Part shown: piece after piece, positions 1 to 11,824 of the stretch
Layout of the letters: each line of letters begins with the position of its first letter
How positions within the stretch are numbered: position 1 is the first letter of the stretch
From: Pterobdella sp. o SKG-2022
Lineage: Eukaryota > Annelida > Clitellata > Hirudinida > Piscicolidae
DNA: 64,000 bases
Assembly: GCA_964035795.1 (NCBI GenBank)
Contig: OZ038320.1
Location: forward strand, 12,971,076-13,035,075
Direction: 5' to 3'
Position numbers and translations under genes: made by a program
Notes under the pieces: model-generated
What the model saw: only the letters and a program-made list of their open reading frames with translations
Told to the model about the DNA's origin: nothing
The model's database searches: none

Positions 1-602
1 TATATATATATTTATTTATTTTAAAAATTGTTAAAACCTTTTTAAACATTTATTAATTCAAACACCTCTATCTTTAACAAAGCTATACTCAACAGAACTT
101 TATGATTTGCTTATATTATTCATAGCATTCACTTTTTTCTGTTTTGATACCTATCAGTCGCCTATTGATGATGTTTGTTATATGGGTCATGACGTGACTA
201 ATCATTTGAAAGTAGGTCTAACATAGACATTTGAATGGCTGCAGGAATTATTGAAGCATGATTATATTATTTTTAATGTAGATATGAGACACAAGATATT
301 AACGATCTTCATTTTTTTTTATTAACCATTCACATGCTTTTCGAAAACGTGTGCAACATTGAAATTGATATAACCATTTGAGTTTATTTTTTCTTTTGGT
401 TGAACTTTATATCTTTCTCCGGAAACAAGTTTATTCTGCAAGTTTTATTCATCAAATATTAATTATTCTGCATAAATCAAACATCGGTATTTAAACTTTA
501 TTTTAATGATTGACTAATATTTTGTACTGTATATAGTATATACTTTATATTTTATTTACGTCAATATGAACGTAAATGATTTAAAGTTTTATGATTGAAT
601 AG
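1..602. other. Intron or upstream sequence of GLCE
   Basis: AT-rich non-coding DNA with a short TA run at bases 1-10. It ends in an AG at 601-602 that works as the splice acceptor for the first GLCE exon visible here. The exons encoding the N-terminal membrane anchor of the epimerase should lie upstream of the window. I see no other coding sequence here. Confidence 0.6.
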
Positions 603-3600
603 GTGCATGGTAGTCTAGAGAAAGATGATAGAGACGGTTATGAGTTTGTATGGAAGAACAGCATCGTCAAAATAGTGACGTTGCCTTACGACGCCGACAA
701 CAACGGTGTCGTCAAGAAGACGAAGAATAACAAATATTCAATCAGGTATGGCATGGACATTAAAAAAGATTCACATATTAAAGAAAATAAAACCATTAAA
801 AACGATGATGAAAGTGGTTATACGTACGATGGCCATTTTCTATGGTTCTACCATTACAATGTTGAGTCACGAGAAAGAGTAAAATGTGTCAGTGCTAAAG
901 AAGGTTTGTGACCATTCCCATATTATTAGCACCAATGCATGAGCGATTTTAGAGAAAATTAAGAATATTTTGGTAGTTTATAATATTTAAAAAACTATTG
1001 ATACTCCAAGATAATAACCTTAAACTCTTATGAACTTTTAGAATTCTACGTTTTTTCAATATAATATAAGAAAATTTCAACCCAATAAATGTATTTTTTC
1101 AATAAAACGAATGGAGTTTATTATGTGGATTTTAGCCATAGTGGCAAGCTCACCACGATATCTCAAGTGCTATTTAGCTTAGCAATCAATTGAATGATGT
1201 ACTAATGCCATGCGAAGGAGTGCCGATGTCTCAACAGTGGGGGAACCAAGGTTATTTTTATCCCACACAAATCGCACAGTTTGGATTGTCCCATTATGGA
1301 AAATGGCTCATCGATTCTCAACGGTTGGATAATTTAGTTTTTAATTCTTTTGTTTGTTTAATCGACTCATATTATTATTGTTTATTTTGCAAAATTTTAC
1401 ATAATAATACTTTTATTTCGTTGTTTTCATTTCTACAAATCAAACACTGAACGTTCATTGAGAGTAAACTTATAGTTTGTTTCAGGAAAATATTTTTTTG
1501 GGCTTTTATGTCACATAAGTTTCACCTCATGTTGCTTTTTTTCGATATAGTTAACGGTGTGTTAGGTCATCAAAAATTTCAACTTTTTTGTCTAAAATAA
1601 TACATAAAGAATGTCTCATAAACTTTTGACATTTAAATACTAAATGCCGTCATTGTTTTTTAAAGGTTTTTTTTTTCCATGGGCGCAAGTCAAGATGAAT
1701 GGAAAACAGAGAATGTCGAGGACAAAGACTACAAAAAGTTCTTGAAGATTAAAAAAACTCCAAAGAAAAAAGGTGAATATGAGACGAATGTTGAGGCTTC
1801 TGACGCTCCTAACAGCCATGAGATATACTTCAGTTTGGCAGGTGTGTTTAATGGTGGCACTAAACTTGTCAGAAGTTATGGCTTTCATTGATTAAATGAC
1901 TGATTGCAAGTCAATTGGAACGTAAAATTTTGGAAATAATACTTCATCATATTTAATATATTTCATTATGTGTTTTCAATATTAATACAAATTTATATTA
2001 GTACAAATAGTAGTAATACAACACAACAGCTTCTAAGACAACCCACATGTCATACAACGTCCCAAAAGAGTACTCTTCCATCAAATCAAAGGTCAACAAA
2101 CAGTCAACATCGCTTACACAACTCTCCTTCTGTATTTCCAGCACCTCTAAAGCTGTTCTTTCTATCGTACTGGAGACATCCGATGGTTAGGTTTGAATGC
2201 ACGTATAACTAGTTAACAGCTGGTTCAGAATCGAGTTGCTTGGGATAAATTTAATTTTCAGCAAGCACCTTCAGCCACACAAAAAACTATATAAGTTTTC
2301 TTGACCTTACCTTATGTTATTTACCCAGGTATAAAAGCATACAATTTACATGCACTTTCAGATTATTAATAATTTGAAACATAATGCTAAGTAACGGTTT
2401 AGAATTTGAATTTCAATTAACAATTTTTAAATGTATGAGTTAACGCGGTAAATTTAAGAAAAAAAATTGAAATTTTAATAGTTTTCACTATAAAGTAGTT
2501 TATAATAAAATCTATTTTCATTATTTATTAGGGCTTAAAAAACCCTAAAAAAGAATGTTGATTCAATAGTTAGAGTTTTTCGTTCGCCGAAGCACGGTTT
2601 TTCTACAACTTCCACGATTTCCTGTCTTTTGCAAGCTCGATTGCCTCTTCTACCGATAGAGAGTAACGTTTCAAGTCACCTTTGATGTTAGTAAGTAGGC
2701 TGGTATTTGGTCTTTCTCTTTTTTTTTTGGTTTTGATGGCGTTAAGGTTGCTTCTTTGCCGTAACATGGTCGTTCATACGCAAAATCTGGCCTAGAATCT
2801 GCCAGCGTCGTTTTTTTACTTCACATGTTGCTGGTTCAATGAAAGCATTTACTTCTTCTGTAGACATGCGTTTGGGCCAGAAGATTCCACATGCGTGTCT
2901 CAGTATTCTTCTATTGATCTTTCCATTTCTTTGTTCATCGACCAAGTGCTGCAGCCGAAAAGCATAAAAGAATTAAAACTCTTAGAGCTAAAAAATTATC
3001 TTAGTTATCTTTGGCTCTAGAAATCATTAAATTACAAATAAATGATTTAAGGTTTTTTCAAACGAGTGTATAGAAATTCCTTTGAAAACCTCAAAAAATT
3101 TTCATAAAAATCAAGTATGTTTATAAGTAGTGAACATTTAAAAAAATTCAAAGCTTCATGGAATTTTATAAACTTCCAAGTGTTTTTCATGTTGAAAATT
3201 CAAATTACTTTTGATGAGATTTTCTAGCTAAAATACTGAAAATTTCTTATTTTAAAAAGTACAAAGCTGCTTGTTAACAATGTAACTTTTAAAAACGTGA
3301 CTTGAAAGTGCATGTTTCAAAATGTTACACTGTCAACGAACTGATCCTTATTTTTACAGTGACATAAATGGTGTTTAGTAATTTTGTGTTTAAATTGAAT
3401 TTGCAGGAAAAATTTATAAAGTCAATTATTCACCATTTGAACAACCTCTTGCTGCTATCAAGTTTGTGGATGTTTCTATAAAATTTAAAAGAGGAGATAT
3501 TTGATGGTACTACTTGAAATTGATGGAATATTTTACTATAAATATGCAAGTCATTTTTTAGTGGGTTTCAACGTTAGATGGTTTAATTCAATCAAAGTTT

Positions 3601-6600
3601 AAGTTTATTATTATTGTAAAACGGTGATGTTGATGATTACGAGATGAACCATTAATTGTGAGCATTATTATATCACGAAGCTTTTTGTAAGTCTACAACA
3701 GGTATCACTTGATGTGGTGAGTTTGATTCAAGAAAAGCTTGAGAACTTTCAATAAACTTTGAAATAGTCTTTCCGTATTGAACATTATACAAACTAATCA
3801 TGTTTTTAATGTTTTATTTGGCAGTTTCTCTGAATAAATTATTAAAATGTCATTTTGAAAATCAAAAACTTTGTCGAATCAAACTTGATCAAAAGTGTAT
3901 ATTTTTGGTTTTGATCCATCTTAATATAGTTTTCTCATTAACACATAGTAGCAACCCCCACCATCAGGAACAACATCTATTATGGTTACGGAGTGTACAA
4001 GCGAAAAACTTGTCTGTACAGGAATGTTGCTAATGATCTAGAAAAAGTCAGGTTCTTATTATTACATGCTTAGTAATGTGTCGAAAATTAATTTTGGAAT
4101 ATTTTTTAAAATTAAAACTTTTTAGTGAAAAAACTAATTTTTTACAAAATCATTCATATTTAAAAATTCCTCAACCATGTGGTTGTCTTCTAATGCACCA
4201 TGTTTCATCATGGCCAAAGAAATTTGAAATTTTTTGACAGGGGCTCCAATACCAACTGACTCATCATGAGAATGGCACATCCAACCACAAACATCAACGA
4301 CTCAAGGTGATTGTTTCGTTTCATTGTGGAGTTTTAATTAGACTTACACTTAGTAAACTTCAGTTTAATTTTTTCAACAGTCGAAATTGTTATACCCCAT
4401 TACGTTGTTGCGAGTGGAGTTGAGTGGTGTAGGAGTGGTCAAAGATTTGCAGCTATCTAATCAAAATCATCTCAACAATTTTTTCATGGCTTCCGATTGG
4501 TTCGTCAAAAAGTAAGAAATTTAGATTTTTTAGTTACATTCTTATATCGACTTATTTATAAGTATGTCGATAACCATTTCGTCCACAGTTGGCATGTTTT
4601 ATAGGCTGGTATTCTTTGTGTATCATATGTGTATCCAAACATTTGAAATAAGATGTGTGTTATGAGCTTTTGTAATTTTCAATTTTTCGAAAACTTGCTG
4701 ACGTAGTTATTAAAATATGTTGAAATGGAAGTAAAACAAAAATTACTAATCAAATGGTTTTCCTGTGTTGTCCAACCCATGCTAGCATGGAAACAGATAC
4801 AAAACGATGATGATGCTGGTGATGATGATGATGATGATGATGATGATGGTGATGTTGATGATGATGGTGATGTTGATGGTGATGATGATGATGATGTTGA
4901 TGGTGATGATGATGATGATGATGGTGATGTTGATGGTGACGATGAAAAGATGTTTCGAATGCAATAATTGTTCACATAACAGCCTTTAAAATTTCATGAC
5001 TTTAGTTATATGTTTGTATATTGAATAATCTTGAGATTCGAAGTTTCTATATTGTTTTTGTGTTTTAAGGCAATAAAACTGTTTATTATATAGACTAATG
5101 ATTCAAAAAATTAAATTCGAAATATTTTATCTAAAATGCTTTTTGCTCCATTTTCTTCTTATTATTATTAAGATTTTTATAGCGCACAGTTATCAATTCA
5201 AGATTGCTTTAGAGGCGCTCAAGGTTTGTAAGAGATTATGACTGGGGATGTTTATGGTATAAGTGAGTTTTCAAAAGTTTGCGAAAGTTCATGAGAAAAG
5301 GCGATGAGCGCAAGTTAGAAGGAAGTGAATTCCACAGACGTGGAGCCTGTTGAGAAAAAGAGTGACTAGTAAACAAGCCTGAAGAAACAGGTTGATGAAG
5401 CTGTAGACCAGAGTGCAAGGATCTGTGTGGTTGACGTGTGTGTCTGATTGACAAAAGATCAAAAAGATAAGCAGGTTGTTCAAGCTTGAAAGTGCATGCA
5501 ATGAGCCAAAGTAATTTAAACTTGCATTTTTGGGAGACAGGTAGCCAGTGGAAATGATCAAGAAAGTCGCTGGAAGAGCTGAAATAATCAGCTTGAAGAA
5601 CCGTCTTGGCCGCGTGGTTTTGGAGGGCTTGAAGTTTGCATAAAAGCTAGTTTGGCTGCCCGCAAAGGAGAGAATTACAGTAGTCCAATCTGGAAAGAAC
5701 TAGCGAGATAAAGAGGGCATTAGCAGTGGAAAGAGGTAAGAATTTGCGTACTTGTTTTATGGCATAGATATGGAAATTGGAAGATTGGATTATTTGAGAA
5801 ATAAAGTGAGCAAAGTTCAAATTTGAATCTAAGATGACACCTAAGATTTTGAGCTTGGAAGATATAGGAAGTGTGGTGCCGTCGAGAGTTACCACAAAAG
5901 GGAGATTGTATTTTGCTAGAAGATGAGACCTGCCGACAAACATCACCTCATTCTTAGTAGGGCTTAGTTTCAGTTGGCTTTGGGAAAACCAGGAGTATAA
6001 AACGGAAAGACAACTGGATAATTTAAGGAAAGTGGGGCTAGGATCTGGGTGAGAGACTCCGGTGAAAAGAGTGATGTCATCAGCGAACCGGTGAAAAAGC
6101 AAGTCGTGCTGTACCATAATGCTACACATGGGTGATGTATAAAGAGAGAAGAGGATTGGTCCCAGAACGGAGCCCTGCGGCACGCCTGAGTTGAGTGATG
6201 TAAGAGAAGAAGAGATTGTCCATTTTAACGAACTGAGAACGTTGAGAAAGGTAAGAGCGAAACCAAGAAAGAGCGAGATCAAAAATATTGAAGTGTCTAT
6301 TAAAAATATCAATTAAGATATTGTGATCGAGAGTGTCAAAAGCAGCAGAAAGGTCTAGCGAAACCAAAACGGCCGCATGTCCAGTAGCGCAGATGTTGCC
6401 AAGACTGTCAGTGATGCGTAAGAGTGTGGTTTCTGTTGAGTGGTGCTTGCGATGTGCTGATTGGAAAGGATTAAAACTAGGAGATGATGAAACGTGAGAA
6501 GTTATTCTGGAATGAACGAGTCTTTCGATAATTTTTGAAATGGTGCTCAAGTTAGAAATAGGGCGGTAGTTCGAAGGAATGGTAGGGTCAAAATTGCCTT

Positions 6601-9600
6601 TCTTAAGCAAAGGGAGAACTTGTGCTGTTTTAGAGGAGGCGGGGAATATTGCTTGTGAAAAAGACAAATTGGTAAGTTTGAAAATTATTGGAGCAAAGAG
6701 GTGAGAAAAGCGTTTTAAAGTGGATGTGGGGATTAAGTCTTATGGAGAAGATTTGTTGGGTAAAGAGCGAGTTAGCCTACTCACTTCTTCAATACTGACA
6801 AATGAAAAATAAGAGAGTGGCGTTTGATTGTCTGGTAGAATAGGGTCTGTGCAGCGCAAAATGGACGTTGGCAAAGATTTGTGAATAAGAGCGATTTTCT
6901 CTTTAAAAAAGCTACTAAAGGTATTCACAAGATTGATAGCTTCTGAAGAGCTGCGGGGCGGAGAAGGATGAGATCTATGTAGGATGGAGTTGGCAGTTTT
7001 CCAAAAAACTTTCGAGTTTGGTTTGACAGATGCAAGCATGTTGATAAAATAATCAGCACGGGATTTAAAGATGAGAGCGCGAGCAGTCTTACGAGATTTT
7101 TTGAGGGCAGCAAGAAGACTGGCTGGAACAGGCTTGGATGACCTTAACAATAAGGAAATTTTTCTCTCAAGTTTTCGTCTTTTTCTTTTGGCGGCGAAAG
7201 ATGTGGGTGCGAAAAGGGGCATGGTGGTCGATAAGTGATTGAAAAGAGTTGTTCATTGTTGTAAGAAACTCTTCAACTGGAACATCAGAAAGGTTAGTTA
7301 GTTTATTATGGATATGTCTGAGGTCTTTGTCGAAGACAGCATCATCTAAGTTTTCAAAGGAGCGGGAAATTACAATGCGAGGGGGAAGGGGAAGAGAAGC
7401 GAGGTTGAGAATGCATAAAATAAGATAGTGATCGGAGTCAAAAATTTCTCTGCCGATTTCTTGTATGAGATGACTGTTAGGTCTTAGAGTAATGATGAGG
7501 TCAAGGATGTTACCAATCTTATCTTATCTTTTGTTATTTGGAATATAGGCTTAACACTATCATAAATTTGATGTTGCATACAAGGATAATTATTTTTATA
7601 ATATATGAATGTCAGTCAGGATAAAAAGGGAGGGTGGGCCATAGAGGTGGGACGTGTGCTTGTCAAGTCCCCATTGGTCACTCTGCAGAAAGGTCTGATT
7701 CATACTAGTTTTTAATTGATATGTTTAACTGCTGTTGAAAAATAGTTTGCCAAATGTTTTAAAATATACAACGTAGAGGTTACAAAATATAAATAAAGTT
7801 TTTGGAAGATTTTCAAGAGTATGATGAGACTGAAAAAAAACATCTATGATTACATTTCTTCACCTCCAACGTTTCATGCACCAAAGCAGTTATATATATT
7901 TTACTCTTGCATATCAAAGCTTTTGATCTGAAAGAGGTATCCAATACAGTCAATCCTCAATCCAGTTTCAAAGACTTATTCTGCTCATGTATCAAAAATT
8001 TGAAACTACGTATTTAGGAAATATTGTAAACGTCAGATTGAATCGATCAAAACTCCTAATACCAATCTAAAGGATAGATAGTTGCAAAAGATGAAAAGTT
8101 GGTTGGAGAAAATAGTTTTCGTGTAATAAGCTTCTCAATAGACCATAGCGTTTGTTTTTATTATATTTATCTAATTAGTCAAAGCATTATACCACCTTGA
8201 CATGATCAGCATTTGAACAACGCCACCAGGCTGGTACTCAGGCATGTCACAGGGCCATGCCATGTCGTTGTTGGTGAGAGCTTATGCGGTATCCCAACAG
8301 GCTTCATATCTCAGGTATTATCATTTTTTGATGTTGTTTCATTGATTCTTTAAAAGTGCCAAAAATTATAAATATTGTCATTGATTGATGAAAATTTTGG
8401 TTTATCATTCATGAAGACATAATTTCAGGTTCATATTTAATGGTATTCCAAACGCAGGTGTGCCTTTCAAGCCTTGAGACCATTATTGGTTGACAGCAAA
8501 GAAGGAGGTGTAGCCACAAAACTTTTCCAGCAATTTGATTGGTTGGAAGAGTACCCATCTAATCCTCCTAGCTTTGTTTTGAATGGCTTCATGTTTGCTA
8601 TTTTTGGCCTGCACGACTTGTCATTGGCCATTGATCAGCTGATGCCTCAACAAGAAAGATGTTATTATAATGGCAGTGATTTCGGAAGTTTGAAAACTAA
8701 AAACATAATTTTGAAGGATGGGTTGGGCTTGGAAGACGAAGGTGCTTGGGGAGATTCGTGGAAAAAGATAAGTACCAGCCACAATGAAGAATATAAAAGT
8801 GAAAATATGTCCAAAAGAGTAAAAAAAAGTCTTGAACATAGTGGGAGGAAACCTGAGAAAAATTTTGATGTGACACTTTTAGACAATGACCTGAACGTTA
8901 AAAATATTAACATATCATCAAAAAATAAGTTGTCAAAAGCGATCAAAAAGAAACATAACTTCAAAAAACAAAGAAAACGTAGAAGTGACAAGAAGACCAA
9001 AGCAAGTAGTATGATGAACGTTATATTCCATCAAAATTATGTTGTAAATAGAAGTGATATAAAACTATCGGCTTTCACTGCTTGTTCGTTACACAAGTCA
9101 GCCATGAAAACACTTAGGATAGCCTTGCCTCTTTATGACTCGGGTGGCTTTCTACTGTTTCTTTATGTGCTTCAATGAATCATACTTTTGTTTTTAAACT
9201 TAATTGTTCATACATATTCGTAATATTTGTAAGTATATTTGGAATGATTAATATTGATGTTTTTTATTTATAATTGTTTTATAGAAGTATTTAGAACCCG
9301 ATGTTAATTACAGAGAATGTTTATAAGATAAAATGATACAAAAAAAAATTATCAAAAATATAGTTTATATATGTATTCATTCATTTTTTAATATTATCTT
9401 TGTCATGTCAGGTTCAGGATCGTTCTATGATCTGCGTCACTTTTCACTGCCCGGCATTGCGCCCAACGTAGCCAGGTATCATATTGGTTTCATTCATTTG
9501 GCAAAACTTTCAAATTCACATTATACATATAATTTTTTAAAATATTTTTGTTTTATATGTCAAAATGAAGAGTTAAGATACATTTTTCTCAAAGAAATCT

Positions 9601-10741
9601 TCGTGTTTTATTAAATTATACCTAATGTTAAGTTTTGGCATTTAACTGTCTTGTCCATGATTTCTGTACTGAATCGTCTATAAAGAATAATCGCTTTTTT
9701 TTATAGTATCTTCAAAATATTTGATTAAAATTTACTCATCTTAGGTGGGACTACCATTCAACACACCTGAGCCAGCTGATGCAGATGGTCTTTGTAGCTA
9801 GTCATGGTTCATTTGAGTGTCTCATTTGTTATGAATTAGTCGTATAAGATAATACAGGTTTTTATGTGTAGGAAGGTTTTGAATTTTATGAATTTAATGA
9901 TAATTCATTGTATTAGATGATCCATCTAGCCTAAAACAAAATATTCATGAAACATACACTCGAAGTTCATCCATGTGTTTGTTGTAGACCATGGTGGATT
10001 GGATAATTTACATATTGTTGAAATTTGTTCTAATCGAATTTGTATTATTAGTAGAAGTTCAATTTTATGGGTTGTTTGAAGCAAAAAATGAAAAGAGTTT
10101 AATTTGTAATTGAATATTACATATTATGGCATGTATCACAGGAGCCACCTACAACAACTATGATGTGAACCTGTTCAAGAAATATATCGAAAGGTTGGTC
10201 ATCAAGTTTTTAAAAATTTTGTATTAAAAATTTTGAAAATTCTTAATTTTATTATGAACTAATATTGTATAATTTTATGTAAGTTATTATTAGTTTTTTG
10301 AGCTTTTAGCAAATTTTTCGCTTTATGTTGCCATACACTTATTCAGCCATGTTAAGTACATTTTCTTGTATCATCACGGTCCACTGTAACTCTGAATGGC
10401 TTGTTGATAGACTATCGAGGTTCAGGTCAATAACATAAGAAGACATGGATGAGAGGAACATGGGCATAATAGGGTTTTTGGTGATTTTTTATTAATGTGA
10501 TTTATCAGTTTGTATTTGAACAAGGATGGAACTGTTATAAGGCTTTGAAGCTTATTTTTGAGTTATTTGCTGTTAAAATGTTATTTAGTGTACTATAGTC
10601 TTGCTGGATTGGGGCTTGTCGTCAACTATGTTGATTCACGTGTAATTATGGTTTCTTAGGATGGGTTGTTAGTCATTTTTATGTTTCATCTTATATGCAG
10701 GCTGTTTGATGGGTAGGTGGATGAATGAGATACGCGCGTAA
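603..10741 (+). CDS. GLCE: D-glucuronyl C5-epimerase, 15 exons, 5' incomplete
   Basis: Golgi enzyme that converts D-glucuronic to L-iduronic acid in heparan sulfate. Exons: 603-903, 1218-1323, 1690-1841, 2153-2185, 3407-3461, 3968-4046, 4241-4306, 4381-4511, 7616-7692, 8230-8314, 8458-9143, 9412-9475, 9745-9806, 10142-10193, 10717-10741. All junctions are GT-AG, phases agree throughout, and the sum is 658 codons including the stop. Blocks that match the animal family include [63 protein letters not shown] and RWDYH. The tyrosines of YDLRHF (9426-9428) and WDYH (9752-9754) correspond to Tyr560 and Tyr578 of the human enzyme, as I recall that numbering. The N-terminal signal anchor is outside the window. 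Exon 8458-9143 carries a Lys-rich insertion of about 120 residues. The 1841/2153 junction is the least certain; an acceptor at 2141 gives better similarity but the wrong phase. Confidence 0.93.
2590..2945 (-). mobile_element. LINE 3'-end fragment in a GLCE intron
   Basis: The reverse strand encodes the C-terminal tail typical of many non-LTR retrotransposons: a [20 protein letters not shown] block, then [15 protein letters not shown], then frameshifted [15 protein letters not shown]. Only the end of the ORF remains. It lies antisense within the GLCE intron 2186-3406. A second, more decayed relative of the same tail is at about 60030-60240. Confidence 0.7.
4755..4945 (+). repeat. Retroposon 3' tail with GAT trinucleotide run
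   Basis: A block reading GTCCAACCCATGCTAGCATGG is followed by an imperfect (GAT)n run of about 140 bases (4807-4945). From memory, this junction of a CCCATGCTAGCATGG box with GATGATGAT resembles the 3' end of SINE/LINE families in molluscs and other lophotrochozoans. The Asp-rich, Met-rich and Ser-rich reading frames across it are repeat artefacts. It lies in the GLCE intron 4512-7615. Confidence 0.6.
5155..7530 (-). mobile_element. L2/CR1-like LINE, 5' truncated, in a GLCE intron
   Basis: Reverse-strand relic of a non-LTR retrotransposon. From its 5' side it keeps the end of an AP-type endonuclease (about 7240-7520, including a SDHY block), a linker (6740-7222), reverse transcriptase (5650-6670) with [26 protein letters not shown] and the catalytic FADD box (about 6079-6090), and a C-terminal [19 protein letters not shown] block near 5300. 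The frame is broken at least three times, so it is dead. The 3' end carries a TTAGAGGCGCTC box and a (TTA)n-like run near 5160, both at the low-coordinate end. It fills most of the GLCE intron between exons 4381-4511 and 7616-7692. Confidence 0.88.
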
Positions 10742-11824
10742 TATTTTGTCTCAATTTTTGAGCACATCCAACGATGGTTTCGACTTTTAAGCTACTCTTT
10801 TTTTTGGAAGTTTTGTAAGTGAAAACAAAACTGTGTTGAACTATCCTAGAATGGGAAGTAATTTTCATGTATCATGATTAAGAATTTTTCAAAATTTTTA
10901 AAGTTTAGGAGTTTTAGTTTGATAAGTATTTTAATGCTTTGCAGTTTTTATTGTTTTTTTGTGTAGGTTAAGGTTAGAATGCTTATAATAGAGACAAACA
11001 CTAAGGTTTATTGAAAAACTTAATACACGAAGCTTCTCGTAAGAGTATCTTACATTATCTAGTTATCTAGATTATTATATTGATTTCCGGCTATTTTACT
11101 TTAAAATGTTTATTTTTTACTTTTATTATGCTCAATAGTACTTTTTGAGTGAAATTGAATTCGATTAATCAAAATAATTTTTATTATATAAATAATTAAC
11201 TATAGTAATTTTATTAATTTTAATAACCATAAAACCCTAATTTATTTGAATAAAAAAAATTTTATTTTATCTATGTTGATAAATTACTTCTAAGCAAGCA
11301 TGGACAATATGCCTTATATAACATTATTAATTAGTATTGATTTCTAGATGGACTGACTATATGAATGGCAAGAGAGCGGCTCACAACTAACTTTTACCTT
11401 CATGTTTTTAATCGCGTCTTGTAGTCATGTTTCTTAGTCCTTGTTTTCGAAATCATCTTAAATCATACTCTTGCTTTTAATACATTCTTTTCCAATGAAA
11501 CTATTTTTTGATCAAATTTGTTGAGAAAATGCATTTTACAGTATTCTAGTTTATAAAATGCATCTATTTGAAAAATTTTCTTGAAATATGAGTTTTTTTC
11601 CAAAAATTCTCAATCATGAATTATCTTTCAAAAGCAATCGTTGTGTTTAATAAAACGTTCTTCAATTTTTTGTTCTGCATCCTAATAAAAACCAAATAAT
11701 ATCATTTTTAAATAATCTAAATTTTATAAAAATCGATGAAGATTATTAAATTGTTTAGATTGATTTTCAAATCTCGAAGATAGCTCAAATTAAATTGTAT
11801 TACTATAGAAGGTGTAAAATGATA
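10742..11824. other. Intergenic AT-rich DNA with a half MITE
   Basis: GLCE 3' flank. At about 10990-11100 it contains a block (AGACAAACACTAAGGTTTA ... CACGAAGCTTCTCGTAAG ... TTTCCGGCTATTTTAC) that matches the left end of the complete 46283-46799 element and the sequence just outside that element's right end. No matching right arm was found, so this is a solo end. No genes seen. Confidence 0.5.

Noticed and set aside
4679..4989. Asp-rich, Met-rich and Ser-rich ORFs on both strands
   Set aside because: All are readings of the imperfect (GAT)n run at the end of a retroposon tail.
9745..9846. GLCE ending at the TAA at 9844-9846 by read-through of exon 13
   Set aside because: A phase-1 donor (CATG/GTTCAT, 9806) leads to two further exons that match the family C-terminus (FKKYIERW).
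10701..10716. Last GLCE exon starting at 10701 (R-LFDG-stop)
   Set aside because: The acceptor 16 bases later gives [12 protein letters not shown], which keeps the conserved RW of the family.
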